Below, piece by piece: positions 53,132-62,036 of a stretch of 64,000 nucleotides of DNA. Positions within the stretch are counted from its first letter, which is position 1. The number at the start of each line of letters is the position of its first letter. The stretch comes from Kaistella polysaccharea (GTDB lineage Bacteria; Bacteroidota; Bacteroidia; Flavobacteriales; Weeksellaceae). The notes beneath the pieces were generated by a model that was not told the origin of the DNA, did not search any database, and saw nothing but the letters and a program-made list of their open reading frames with translations. The stretch is from the NCBI RefSeq assembly GCF_020410745.1, contig NZ_CP084528.1:2604001-2668000 (forward strand), given 5' to 3'. The translations under genes were made by a program, and so were the position numbers.

Positions 53132-53291
53132 AGGTTTTTAAAGGGAATTGTAACCTTAAAATTTTGGCCGCACATTTCCGTCTTACTTTCACTCTCAAAT
53201 TTGTAACGGTTTCTACTCAAGCCGGGGGCGCAGCCTACGCGTAAACCGAAGGATCACCCTCCTAAATATTGTGATCTCTTGATATAAATAA

Positions 53292-53299
53292 TATCTTTG
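53292..53299 (+). promoter_or_regulatory. -7 box of the PhnA/YjdM gene
   Basis: TATCTTTG fits TAnnTTTG, 14 bp before the ATG. Confidence 0.5.
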
Positions 53300-53313
53300 T
53301 AAAAATTAAAATT

Positions 53314-53646
53314 ATGAGTGATGCTATAGTTTGCCCAAAATGCCAGTCTGAGTTTACGTACGAACAAGACGATAAAATGGTATGTTCGCAATGCTTCCAT
53401 GAGTGGACTCCTGGCGAAACTGCGGAAGAAGATAAAATTTTAGATGCAAACGGCAACGAACTTCAAAATGGTGATACGGTGGTTGTCATTAAAGATCTTC
53501 CCGTAAAAGGAGCACCAAAGCCAGTAAAATCAGGAACTAAAGTAAAGAATATTAGATTGCGTCCTGATTCTGATCACAATATCGATTGCAAGATTGATGG
53601 ATTCGGCTCTATGGCACTGAAATCAGAATTTGTGAGAAAGGCATAA
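53314..53646 (+). CDS. yjdM: PhnA/YjdM zinc-ribbon protein
   Basis: A 110-aa protein with an N-terminal zinc ribbon ([20 protein letters not shown] plus the next Cys of QCFHEW). The C-terminal PhnA SH3-like domain has [31 protein letters not shown] and [14 protein letters not shown]. The name PhnA is historical; a direct role in phosphonate use is doubtful, and none of the phn genes is nearby. The length is normal for the family. Confidence 0.9.
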   Translation: MSDAIVCPKCQSEFTYEQDDKMVCSQCFHEWTPGETAEEDKILDANGNELQNGDTVVVIKDLPVKGAPKPVKSGTKVKNIRLRPDSDHNIDCKIDGFGSMALKSEFVRKA

Positions 53647-53855
53647 AAAAAGGAAAGATTTGGACAGGGTTCCATTTCAAAGACTTAGTTGTACAAATGA
53701 ATCGCACTAATTTCGTCTCAAGGCAGAAAGAGAATTAACCAAAAATTTCCTTACGTTTTGAATATCAAAGCTAAGAATTATTTTATCAATATCAAAACAA
53801 CCTGAGAAAAGTCAACAATTATCTAAGAATTAAGAAATGATGTTGGCTTTCGTCT

Positions 53856-54803
53856 TTAAAGATCAGTTTTTGGGAAAGAAATTTTCACTTTTTCTGCTAA
53901 TTTTTCAGGGGTATAAATAGTTATTTTTTTATTACGCAGCTGAACTTTATTCCAATAATGACTTCCGGCAAAACGGCTTTCTAAAACGATTGCTTCCTCA
54001 CCGTCTTCGCTCAGGGAAATCTCATGTGGATACCAAAAATTTTTATGTAGATTAAATGACGATCTTTCTTCCTCATTAAATACATTCACTTCCCCGAAAA
54101 GTTCCGCAACATATTGATTGTAAGGATTGAGATAAGTGTCTTTGGCGTTGTCATTTTGTATCAGTCGACCTTCATTCAGAACAATAATTTGATCCAACCA
54201 AGGAATAACTTCCTGGATTTCATGCGTAGAAATAATGAGTGAAATCTTCTTCTCTTTAACATAATTAAAAAGCCGCTCCCGAAGTTGAATTTTACGCGAA
54301 AAATCAAGATTGCTGAAAGGTTCATCCAGTAACAAAAGTTTTGGCATTACAGAAAGTGCTCTTGCAATCGCTACGCGCTGCTGCTGACCGCCACTTAAAT
54401 ATTTAGGTAAGATATCTCGATATTCTTCTAAACCTACGACTTCCAAAAGCTCCTGAACGCGTTGCTTTTTTTCGTCCAGATCGATATTAGAAATAAATTT
54501 TCCCACATTATCGCCGACGGTAGAATAGGGCATTAAGTCGTAATTTTGGGCGACCAGCTTCATATCATCTTCTCCCGGAACCAAATTCTTCGTAGGACCT
54601 AAAATTGGCGTACCATTAAAAATAATTTCACCTTGCTCCAGATCAAGGAGCCCATAAATTAAATTGAGTAATGTAGATTTCCCGCAACCGCTTTCGCCAG
54701 CAAGCGCAATAATCTTACCTTCTTCAACTCTTAAATTAAAATTCTGAAATAATTTTTGATCTCCGCGGTGGGAGAAAAATAATCGCTTGATTTCTAATAG
54801 CAT
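53856..54803 (-). CDS. ABC transporter ATP-binding protein
   Basis: A 315-aa ATPase. Walker A is LAGESGCGKSTLLNLIYG (~36-53), the signature is YLSGGQQQRVAIARAL (~138), and Walker B is LLLLDEPFSNLD (~158). The last ~80 residues form a TOBE-like extension. The domain order matches importers of the polyamine/iron/sulfate type, but no permease or binding-protein gene is adjacent, so the substrate is unknown. A CAAAAATA (TAnnTTTG on the minus strand) lies 4 bp before the start. Confidence 0.85.
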   Translation of the reverse strand: MLLEIKRLFFSHRGDQKLFQNFNLRVEEGKIIALAGESGCGKSTLLNLIYGLLDLEQGEIIFNGTPILGPTKNLVPGEDDMKLVAQNYDLMPYSTVGDNVGKFISNIDLDEKKQRVQELLEVVGLEEYRDILPKYLSGGQQQRVAIARALSVMPKLLLLDEPFSNLDFSRKIQLRERLFNYVKEKKISLIISTHEIQEVIPWLDQIIVLNEGRLIQNDNAKDTYLNPYNQYVAELFGEVNVFNEEERSSFNLHKNFWYPHEISLSEDGEEAIVLESRFAGSHYWNKVQLRNKKITIYTPEKLAEKVKISFPKTDL

Positions 54804-54807
54804 GTTA

Positions 54808-54815
54808 CAAAAATA
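54808..54815 (-). promoter_or_regulatory. -7 box of the ABC ATPase gene
   Basis: TATTTTTG on the minus strand, ending 4 bp before the ATG at 54803. Confidence 0.45.
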
Positions 54816-54881
54816 ACATATTTGCCCTAAATACGTTTATTTTTATTATTTTAGCGGAAACAATTTAAAATCAGTATTTTA

Positions 54882-55541
54882 ATGATGAAATCAATCAAAA
54901 CAACCGCATTTTCAATCTTACTTGGATCCTTAGTTTTAACTGCTTGCGCGAAAGAAAAACCACTTACAAGTGAAACTACTGAAGTGAGCACTTCTACCGA
55001 CGGCGCAGTTTATGAAATCGATACGCTGAACAGTCGAATCGAATGGAAAGGATATAAAGTCGTAAAGTCTGACCAAAGCAGCCATTTTGGAACAATTAAT
55101 TTTGAAAGTGGCCAACTTACGGTAAAAAACAATATGTTGGAGAGTGGCAATTTTGTAGTTGATATGAACTCATTAACTTCTGTAGATTTGAAAGATGATG
55201 CAGAACAGTTGAATAAACTTAATAGTCATCTGAAAAGTGGAGATTTTTTTGAAACCGAAAAATTCCCTACCGCGTCTTATGAAATTACAAAAGTTTCGCC
55301 TGCTGAAGCTGGTGATTATAACACAGTTTTGGATGGAAATCTCACGATTAAAGGAATTACAAAACCTGTTCAGTTTAACGCGAACGTTTCTGTAAAAGAG
55401 GGCGAAGTAAGTGTTGCGACAGAACCTAAAGATATCAAGCGAGAAGATTTCGGTGTGAAATTTCAATTGCCTGTTGCGAATGGTTTAATAAAGGATGAAG
55501 TAAATCTTCAGATTTTAATTAAAGCCATGGAAAAAAAGTAA
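54882..55541 (+). CDS. YceI-family lipoprotein
   Basis: A 219-aa lipoprotein (lipobox LVLTA-Cys22) with the YceI beta-barrel-like lipocalin fold. Marks are IDTLNSRIEWKGYKVVKSDQ, SSHFGTINFESGQLTV (~65-80), FVVDMNSLTSVDL, then FPTASYEITKVSP and NLTIKGITKPVQFNANV. YceI proteins bind isoprenoid-type lipids in the periplasm or outer membrane. A strong terminator follows. Confidence 0.88.
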   Translation: MMKSIKTTAFSILLGSLVLTACAKEKPLTSETTEVSTSTDGAVYEIDTLNSRIEWKGYKVVKSDQSSHFGTINFESGQLTVKNNMLESGNFVVDMNSLTSVDLKDDAEQLNKLNSHLKSGDFFETEKFPTASYEITKVSPAEAGDYNTVLDGNLTIKGITKPVQFNANVSVKEGEVSVATEPKDIKREDFGVKFQLPVANGLIKDEVNLQILIKAMEKK

Positions 55542-55562
55542 ATAGTTTTTTATACAAAATAG

Positions 55563-55593
55563 AAATCCGTCTCAAAATTTTTGAGACGGATTT
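55563..55593. terminator. Bidirectional terminator between yceI-like and msrA
   Basis: AAATCCGTCTCAA and TTGAGACGGATTT form a 13-bp stem with runs of A and T, between converging genes. Confidence 0.88.
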
Positions 55594-55644
55594 TTTTATG
55601 ATTGTATGATTGAATTTAATTCTCCTCGATAAAATTATTAGATA

Positions 55645-56325
55645 TTATTTTCCAGCAGGAAGTGGATTTGCTTTTTTCGCTTCTTCAAAAACGGAAAGAG
55701 GAATGTGACAATAGCCACCTGGATTTTTTTCTAAATAATCCTGATGATAATCTTCAGCTTTATAGAAATTCTGCAATGGAATTGTTTCTACAACCACAGG
55801 TTTTGAATAGTTTTTAGCCAATTTTGCAACTTCAGTTTTTACGAGCGCTTCAGTAGTTGCATCAGTTGTATAAATACCGCTTCTATAATTATCGCCAACA
55901 TCATTTCCTTGTCGGTCTAAAGTTGTAGGATCTATCGATTTAAAATAAAGATCAATTAGTAGCGGTAAGTTTACTTGATCTGCGTCATACTGAACTTTTA
56001 CAGCTTCGGCGAAGCCAGTTGTGTGACTGATTACTTGCTCGTATGTCGGATTTTTAATCTTACCGTTTGCATATCCAACTTCTGTAGCAACTACGCCTCT
56101 TACGAGTTGAAATAGGTGTTCTGTTCCCCAGAAACATCCGCCTGCGAAATATATTTCTTTAATGTTTTTACCTTCCATATTATTTTCCGTTTGTTTTATT
56201 TGATTTGTAGGTTTTACTTTAGCTTTTGAGCACGAAAAAGTGGTCGCTGCGAAAACGCCAACTCCAAAGATAAAAGCCATGAGTGTTAAAATGTTTTTCA
56301 TTTTTGTCTTATTATTTTTATTCAT
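55645..56325 (-). CDS. msrA: Peptide methionine sulfoxide reductase MsrA, exported
   Basis: A 226-aa enzyme reducing methionine-S-sulfoxide in proteins. A signal peptide with a lipobox-like TFSCSK (Cys ~32) is followed by a linker. The MsrA domain opens IYFAGGCFWGTEHLFQLVRG, with the catalytic Cys in GGCFWG, then GYANGKIKNPTYEQVISHTT and AEDYHQDYLEKNPGGYC, the last Cys a possible resolving residue. The exported form would protect envelope proteins. Confidence 0.92.
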   Translation of the reverse strand: MNKNNKTKMKNILTLMAFIFGVGVFAATTFSCSKAKVKPTNQIKQTENNMEGKNIKEIYFAGGCFWGTEHLFQLVRGVVATEVGYANGKIKNPTYEQVISHTTGFAEAVKVQYDADQVNLPLLIDLYFKSIDPTTLDRQGNDVGDNYRSGIYTTDATTEALVKTEVAKLAKNYSKPVVVETIPLQNFYKAEDYHQDYLEKNPGGYCHIPLSVFEEAKKANPLPAGK

Positions 56326-56559
56326 TATTCTTAATTAAATTTTTTCTTTAAATGCAAATATGAGGCTGAAATTTGAATAAGCTAAATGTAAATTTCTATC
56401 GTTATCATTTATCAAATTTTGCGTCTCGCACCTACAATTTTATATACGGGATATCGAGCGATAAAGATTGTTTTTTCATATAAATTATTGTTCAAAATCT
56501 TTAAAACTTATAATAATTAATTCGTAAGAAGATTATTCGAGAGTCATTTCAAAAATCAT

Positions 56560-56567
56560 TAAATTTG
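56560..56567 (+). promoter_or_regulatory. -7 box of alaS
   Basis: TAAATTTG fits TAnnTTTG, 47 bp before the ATG. Confidence 0.5.
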
Positions 56568-56614
56568 CCACCTTATCATTAAGCCAAGAAAATCGCTAAA
56601 AAGCCAACTCAATC

Positions 56615-59272
56615 ATGACTTCACAACAAATTAGACAACAGTTTTTAGATTATTTTAAAGAAAAAGGACATTTAATCGTTCCTTCTGCACCAATTGTGTT
56701 GAAAGATGATCCTACTTTAATGTTCTCAAACTCTGGTATGACGCAGTTTAAGGATTATTTCCTGGGGTATAAAGAACCGAAAGCACCACGAATTGCAGAT
56801 ACCCAAAAATGTTTAAGAGTTTCTGGTAAACACAATGATTTAGATGATGTTGGCCGCGATACGTACCACCACACCATGTTTGAAATGTTGGGCAACTGGT
56901 CCTTTGGCGATTACTTTAAAAAAGAAGCGATTGATTATGCGTGGGAATTGTTGACCGAAGTTTATAAAATTCCGAAAGAGAATTTATACGTAACTATTTT
57001 TGAAGGAGATGCTTCTGAAAATTTAGACCGCGATAATGATGCCTATAATTTCTGGAAAGCACATATTTCTGAGGACCGAATTATCAACGGAAACAAGAAA
57101 GATAATTTCTGGGAAATGGGCGAAAGCGGACCTTGCGGACCTTGTTCAGAAATTCATATCGATATTAGAACTGAGGAAGAAAAAGCCAAAGTTTCCGGTT
57201 TAGAATTGGTGAATAACGATCATCCACAAGTGGTGGAAGTTTGGAATCTGGTTTTCATGGAATTTAATAGAAAAGCGGATGGAAGTTTAGAGAAATTACC
57301 ATCTCGACATGTTGATACCGGAATGGGATTTGAGCGTCTTTGTATGGCTTTACAAGGCAAAACTTCGAACTATGATACCGATGTTTTCATGCCTTTAATT
57401 ACTAAAGTAGAAGAGCTTTCAGGAAAAAAATATACCGGACTTTTAGAAGACGAAAAAGATATTGCAATTCGTGTTGTGGTTGATCATATCCGTGCAGTTG
57501 CTTTCGCGATTGCCGATGGACAGTTGCCTTCAAACGGTGGAGCAGGTTATGTAATCCGTAGAATTTTACGTCGTGGAATTTCTTACGCGTACCGATTTTT
57601 AGGAATGAAAGAAGCCTTTCTTTATGAATTGGTAGCGATTTTAAAAAACGAAATGGGCGCATTCTTCCCAGAGTTAATTAAACAGGAAAAATTAGTTACT
57701 GAGGTTATTAGAGAAGAAGAAATCTCGTTCTTAAAAACCATCGAACATGGTTTGAAAAGAATTGATTTGGTCATCAATGAAACTATTTCTAAAAATCAAA
57801 AAACACTTCCGGGTGCAGCAGTTTTCGAACTGTACGATACTTACGGTTTTCCGGCAGATTTATCCAGAATCATCGCAGAGGAAAAACAATTGACCGTTGA
57901 TGAAGTGGGTTTTGAAGAGGAAATGAACAAGCAGAAACAGCGTTCGAAAAAATCATCAGCACAGAAAGTGTATGACTGGGTTGTTTTAGAAGAAAAAGCA
58001 GAATCTTTCGTGGGTTACGACCACACGGAAAGTGAAACTTATATTACGCGTTACCGTAAAGTTGAAAATAAAGATGGCGAGTTTTTTCAAATCGTTTTAT
58101 CGAAATCGCCTTTCTATCCGGAAGGTGGAGGACAAGTTGGTGACAAGGGAATTCTAATCCCAAGTTATGCGGAAGGTTTTGATATTTCAAATCCGAGCGT
58201 TTCTTCGATTACGGATTGTTCAGAAATCATCGAAGTTCTGGAAACCAGAAAAGAAAATAATCTGATCGTTTCTTTAATTAAAGAAATGCCTAAAGATGCC
58301 GGTGCCGTTTTCTATGCTAAAGTAAACGAATCGGAAAGAAAAAATACGCAGGCAAATCACTCCGTAACGCATTTGTTGCATGAAGCATTGCGTGAAGTTT
58401 TAGGAACACACGTTGAGCAAAAAGGTTCATTCGTTGGTCCGGATTATTTACGTTTCGATTTTTCTCACTTTTCAAAAATTAATGAAGAAGATTTGAAAGT
58501 GGTAGAAGAAAAAGTAAATGCAAAAATCAAAGAAAATATTGCCTTGCAGGAGTTCCGTGAGATTCCAATTACGGAAGCGATGGAAAAAGGCGCAATGGCT
58601 TTATTCGGAGAGAAATACGGCGATAAAGTAAGAATGATTCAATTTGGTTCGTCTAGAGAATTGTGTGGAGGAACGCATGTGAAACATACAGGCGAAATCG
58701 GTCATTTTAAAATTCAGAATGAAAGTTCAACTGCCGCCGGAATCCGGAGAATTGAAGCGATTTCTGGCGATCAGTCTGCTGCGTATTTTAGAAATTTAGA
58801 AACGCAGTTAAAAGAAATTTCTACTTTATTAAAGTCGAAAGATTTAACAAAATCGGTCGAGAAATTGATGGAGGAAAATTCTTCTTTAAAATCTGAAATT
58901 GAATCTTTGAAAAAAGAAAAAGCAAAATCAGAAACTTCAAACTGGGCAAATGATTTTGTTCAAAAAGAAGATAAAAAATTATTGGTGAAGAAAGTTTCTC
59001 TGGATGCCGGAAGCGTGAAAGATATCGTGTTCCAGTTGAAGAAAGATATTGAGAATTCGGTAATCATTATAATTTCTGATGCGGACGGAAAACCAATGAT
59101 TACGGTTGGTGTTTCTGCAGATTTAGAATCGAAATACCACGCTGGAAATATCGTTAAAGATTTGGCGAAAGAAATCCAAGGCGGCGGTGGAGGAAATCCT
59201 GGCTTTGCAACTGCAGGCGGAAAAAATCTTGATGGTATTGAAAATGCTTACCAAAAAGCGCTTGCTATTTAA
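56615..59272 (+). CDS. alaS: Alanyl-tRNA synthetase
   Basis: An 885-aa class II synthetase that charges tRNA-Ala. The catalytic domain has SNSGMTQFKDYFLG (~35) and HHTMFEMLGNWSFGDYFKKE (~88). The editing domain carries the zinc motifs NHSVTHLLHEAL (~585) and CGGTHVKHTGEIGHFKI (~690). The DHHA1-type C-terminal domain ends GGGGGNPGFATAGG. A terminator follows at 59298-59329. Length and domains are complete. Confidence 0.97.
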   Translation: MTSQQIRQQFLDYFKEKGHLIVPSAPIVLKDDPTLMFSNSGMTQFKDYFLGYKEPKAPRIADTQKCLRVSGKHNDLDDVGRDTYHHTMFEMLGNWSFGDYFKKEAIDYAWELLTEVYKIPKENLYVTIFEGDASENLDRDNDAYNFWKAHISEDRIINGNKKDNFWEMGESGPCGPCSEIHIDIRTEEEKAKVSGLELVNNDHPQVVEVWNLVFMEFNRKADGSLEKLPSRHVDTGMGFERLCMALQGKTSNYDTDVFMPLITKVEELSGKKYTGLLEDEKDIAIRVVVDHIRAVAFAIADGQLPSNGGAGYVIRRILRRGISYAYRFLGMKEAFLYELVAILKNEMGAFFPELIKQEKLVTEVIREEEISFLKTIEHGLKRIDLVINETISKNQKTLPGAAVFELYDTYGFPADLSRIIAEEKQLTVDEVGFEEEMNKQKQRSKKSSAQKVYDWVVLEEKAESFVGYDHTESETYITRYRKVENKDGEFFQIVLSKSPFYPEGGGQVGDKGILIPSYAEGFDISNPSVSSITDCSEIIEVLETRKENNLIVSLIKEMPKDAGAVFYAKVNESERKNTQANHSVTHLLHEALREVLGTHVEQKGSFVGPDYLRFDFSHFSKINEEDLKVVEEKVNAKIKENIALQEFREIPITEAMEKGAMALFGEKYGDKVRMIQFGSSRELCGGTHVKHTGEIGHFKIQNESSTAAGIRRIEAISGDQSAAYFRNLETQLKEISTLLKSKDLTKSVEKLMEENSSLKSEIESLKKEKAKSETSNWANDFVQKEDKKLLVKKVSLDAGSVKDIVFQLKKDIENSVIIIISDADGKPMITVGVSADLESKYHAGNIVKDLAKEIQGGGGGNPGFATAGGKNLDGIENAYQKALAI

Positions 59273-59297
59273 ATTATATCTACAAAATATTTTGCAA

Positions 59298-59329
59298 AAA
59301 ATCCCAAAACACAATTGTTTTGGGATTTT
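59298..59329 (+). terminator. Terminator of alaS
   Basis: AAAATCCCAAAAC and GTTTTGGGATTTT form a 13-bp stem around ACAATT. Confidence 0.88.
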
Positions 59330-59355
59330 ATCTTTTCAACCTGAGAAATTTAATT

Positions 59356-59775
59356 TTATTTGATTTTAACAGAATATTCCAGTTTTTGAAGTTTCTCTTC
59401 TAGTTTCAAAATATCCTTTTCTAATTTTTTGATCTTCAAGTTACTTTTTCTTAAATCGTTATTTGCAGATTCGGTCTGTCTTAAAAGTTTGGCTGCATTT
59501 TTTGCGTCTTTCGCCGTGCTTTTAGGATCTGAGGGAGAAAACTTGTTGGTTTTACGATCCGATTTCCTGTTAAGGGATTCTGCTTCGTCAAGAAATTTTG
59601 CGTTCCTGTTTTTTTCTTTTTCGAGTGCAATTTTTTTACTCATCAAATCACCATTCAGCTTAACAACATGGGATTGTTGCTTCATTGCCTTGATATCTTG
59701 TTCTTGCGCACTTAAATTTAAGGAAAAAAGAAGAAAACCTAAAGTAAATAAAAGAGATAAAATATTTGTTTTCAT
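59356..59775 (-). CDS. Secreted coiled-coil protein, function unknown
   Basis: A 139-aa protein with a signal peptide (LSLLFTLGFLLFSLNLSAQ, cut after AQ). A Lys/Glu/Leu-rich region follows, very likely a coiled coil over ~35-60 and ~100-135 (SNLKIKKLEKDILKLEEKLQ). It converges on alaS. I recognise no family; a periplasmic structural role is a guess. Confidence 0.6.
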   Translation of the reverse strand: MKTNILSLLFTLGFLLFSLNLSAQEQDIKAMKQQSHVVKLNGDLMSKKIALEKEKNRNAKFLDEAESLNRKSDRKTNKFSPSDPKSTAKDAKNAAKLLRQTESANNDLRKSNLKIKKLEKDILKLEEKLQKLEYSVKIK

Positions 59776-59880
59776 TGTTATAATTATTGAGCGGTAAAAA
59801 TACTAGAAATATAATTGCAACAACCTGTTTAAATGTTAAAACTCAAATCTATTCTCACAAAACATTAATGCAAAAAAAAA

Positions 59881-59900
59881 TCCCGAAATTACTTTCGGGA
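59881..59900 (-). terminator. Terminator of the small membrane protein gene
   Basis: TCCCGAAA-TTAC-TTTCGGGA with a run of A before it, which is a T run on the minus strand. Confidence 0.85.
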
Positions 59901-59921
59901 TCTATATCTTGTAGTTTTTAA

Positions 59922-60167
59922 CTATTTGTTTCCGTTACCTCTTGCTACTAAAGCAATAATAACAATAAGAACCAATGCACCAATTACCCAAACTAAAGGG
60001 TTGCTCATCCAATCTCCGCCCATCATATCGCTACCGCCTTTGTTCATATCGACATCAACTTTCAAGTCTGGTGCTTTTTCCTGAGCTTTAACTAAAACTA
60101 CCGCTAAATTTGCCATAACAGCTAAAGCAAGCATTTGAATCTTTGAGAATAAATTAGTACGTGTCAT
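59922..60167 (-). CDS. Small membrane protein, function unknown
   Basis: An 81-aa protein. A signal peptide-like segment (QMLALAVMANLAVVLVKAQ) is followed by a short acidic, Gly/Met-rich part (KVDVDMNKGGSDMMGGDWMS). One C-terminal transmembrane segment (~58-75, VWVIGALVLIVIIALV) ends it. Such proteins are common and uncharacterised in Flavobacteriia. The gene has its own terminator. Confidence 0.6.
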   Translation of the reverse strand: MTRTNLFSKIQMLALAVMANLAVVLVKAQEKAPDLKVDVDMNKGGSDMMGGDWMSNPLVWVIGALVLIVIIALVARGNGNK

Positions 60168-60254
60168 AATTTTAAGTTTTTAATGTTATTAAAATCTAAT
60201 ATCCTAAAATCGTACCAAAAAATTAACGTTTGGGTGATCTATCTTAAATATTTC

Positions 60255-60752
60255 TTAAACTAAGTGTAATTCCATCAAAAAATCATCCATTACAAATCCA
60301 TTTCCAATATCAAAAATTTGTTCGTCATAAACTTGAAATCCCTGAGATTCATAAACGCTTTTTGCAGGATTATTTTTGTTGACATTTAGAATAATACGAT
60401 GGTCCTTGTTTTCTCTAACTTGAGTTTTTAAAAAATCAAGCGCTTTTTTACCAATTCCTTTCCCTTTGAATTCTTCAAGAAGGTAAATACGGTGAAGTTT
60501 GGTTGTCATTTCTTCGTAATGAAGTTCGAAACCCATAAAACCTGCACCTATTTCATCATTCAAAATAATATAATACAGATAATTAGGACTTAGGATTTGC
60601 CAAGAGATTTCATAATGAGAATACATTTCAGTGACCATATAAGTAATTTGGTCCGCTGATAAAATATTCTGATAAGCTGATTTCCAAGATTTATCTGCTA
60701 ATTTTTGAATGAGTGAAATATCTTCCTCTTTTGCTTCTTTAAAAGTTATCAT
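60255..60752 (-). CDS. GNAT-family N-acetyltransferase
   Basis: A 165-aa single-domain GNAT: MITFKEAKEEDISLIQKLAD, GAGFMGFELHYEEMTTKLHR, the acetyl-CoA loop IYLLEEFKGKGIGKKALDFL (~92-110) and VNKNNPAKSVYESQGFQVYD near the end. The substrate is unknown. Its ATG lies 18 bp after the stop of the metallophosphoesterase gene on the same strand, so the two may form an operon. Confidence 0.88.
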   Translation of the reverse strand: MITFKEAKEEDISLIQKLADKSWKSAYQNILSADQITYMVTEMYSHYEISWQILSPNYLYYIILNDEIGAGFMGFELHYEEMTTKLHRIYLLEEFKGKGIGKKALDFLKTQVRENKDHRIILNVNKNNPAKSVYESQGFQVYDEQIFDIGNGFVMDDFLMELHLV

Positions 60753-60770
60753 GCTGTATTTAATACCAAT

Positions 60771-61976
60771 TTAACTGAGTTCTATAAGCGTAATTTCAGG
60801 ATCAATCCCAACGCGACCTGGATAACCAATCACTCCAAATCCACGGTTTACATAGAGCGATTTTCCGTTGCTTTCATACAAATCAGCCCATTTTTTATAA
60901 CGATACTGTACCGGCGACCAACGAACATTTTTCAAATCCAATCCGAATTGCATTCCGTGAGTATGTCCTGAAAGTGTTAAGTGAACATTTGACGAATGGT
61001 TTTTCACCACTGCATCAAAATGTGTTGGATCGTGACTCATCAAAATTTTTGGCGCATCAGCAGGAACATCTTTCGACGCTTTATCTAAATCTCCGTATTG
61101 TGGGAAAGGTTTTTCGCCCCAATTCTCGACCCCCAAAATATAAAGTTTTTCGCTATTTTTTTCAATAATTCTATGCTCATTACGGAGCATTTCAAAACCT
61201 GCCTTTTTCTGCAAGTCAATTAAGGACGGAATGTTTTGGGCTTTTTCCTGTGCAGAATTCCATTCACCATAATCACCGTAATCGTGATTTCCTAAGATTG
61301 AAAATTTACCGTCGCTTGATTTAATGGTTGAAAATAATTGGACGAACGGTTCAAATTCAGTCGCATAATTATTAATCATATCTCCTGTAAATAGAACCAA
61401 ATCAGGATCTTGCTTGTTAATTAAATTGATGGCGTTCTGTAATTTGTCGGGATGAAAAAAACTGCCAGAGTGTACATCGGAAATTTGTACAATACGATAG
61501 CCTTTAAAACTGTTTGGCAATCCTGGAATTTTAATTTTTACTTTTCTCACGGAATGTCGGTACTTTCCGAAGATTATTCCATCCAAAAATAAACCTGCTA
61601 AAACCGCTGCGCTACCTAAGCCTAAAAGACTTATAAAAGTTCGTCGGTCGGCAAGATAAGTGTCTCCCGAAATAAATTTCTGGGAAAAGTAGATGAGCCA
61701 CCGCCCTAAATCCTCCAGAAATAAGAAGAATATGATGAAAAGTTTGGGAAGAAAAAAGATAAGAAATAGCGACGCAACCAGTTGAACACGGTGATGGTCG
61801 CGATCTGTTCTTTTAAAATTAAGTACTTCGTAGATGAAGAATAAGTATACCAAAATTGTAACCACCCAATATCCCACACGGATCCAGTGGTTATTGGTGA
61901 CTGTTTTTAAGGCTTGATATACATAGAACTCCAGAGCAAATAGAATTCCGGTAAAGATTAATATATTTTTTTGCAT
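60771..61976 (-). CDS. Membrane metallophosphoesterase (YkuE/YaeI-like)
   Basis: A 401-aa protein with four or five N-terminal transmembrane segments (to ~145). The calcineurin-like phosphoesterase domain has RIVQISDVHSGSFFHPDKLQ (~160-180), VLFTGDMINNYATEF, FSILGNHDYGDYGEW and HLTLSGHTHGMQFGLDLKN, i.e. all metal-binding motifs D-x-H, G-D, G-N-H-D and G-H-x-H. Relatives act on lipid A precursors or phospholipids; the substrate here is unknown. Confidence 0.87.
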   Translation of the reverse strand: MQKNILIFTGILFALEFYVYQALKTVTNNHWIRVGYWVVTILVYLFFIYEVLNFKRTDRDHHRVQLVASLFLIFFLPKLFIIFFLFLEDLGRWLIYFSQKFISGDTYLADRRTFISLLGLGSAAVLAGLFLDGIIFGKYRHSVRKVKIKIPGLPNSFKGYRIVQISDVHSGSFFHPDKLQNAINLINKQDPDLVLFTGDMINNYATEFEPFVQLFSTIKSSDGKFSILGNHDYGDYGEWNSAQEKAQNIPSLIDLQKKAGFEMLRNEHRIIEKNSEKLYILGVENWGEKPFPQYGDLDKASKDVPADAPKILMSHDPTHFDAVVKNHSSNVHLTLSGHTHGMQFGLDLKNVRWSPVQYRYKKWADLYESNGKSLYVNRGFGVIGYPGRVGIDPEITLIELS

Positions 61977-61989
61977 TTTTTGTCAAGAA

Positions 61990-62017
61990 AAAAGCACAAA
62001 ACCAATTTTGTGCTTTT
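61990..62017 (-). terminator. Terminator of the KAS III gene
   Basis: AAAAGCACAAAA and TTTTGTGCTTTT form a 12-bp stem around CCAA. Confidence 0.88.
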
Positions 62018-62036
62018 TATATTTTTTAGTTTTAAA

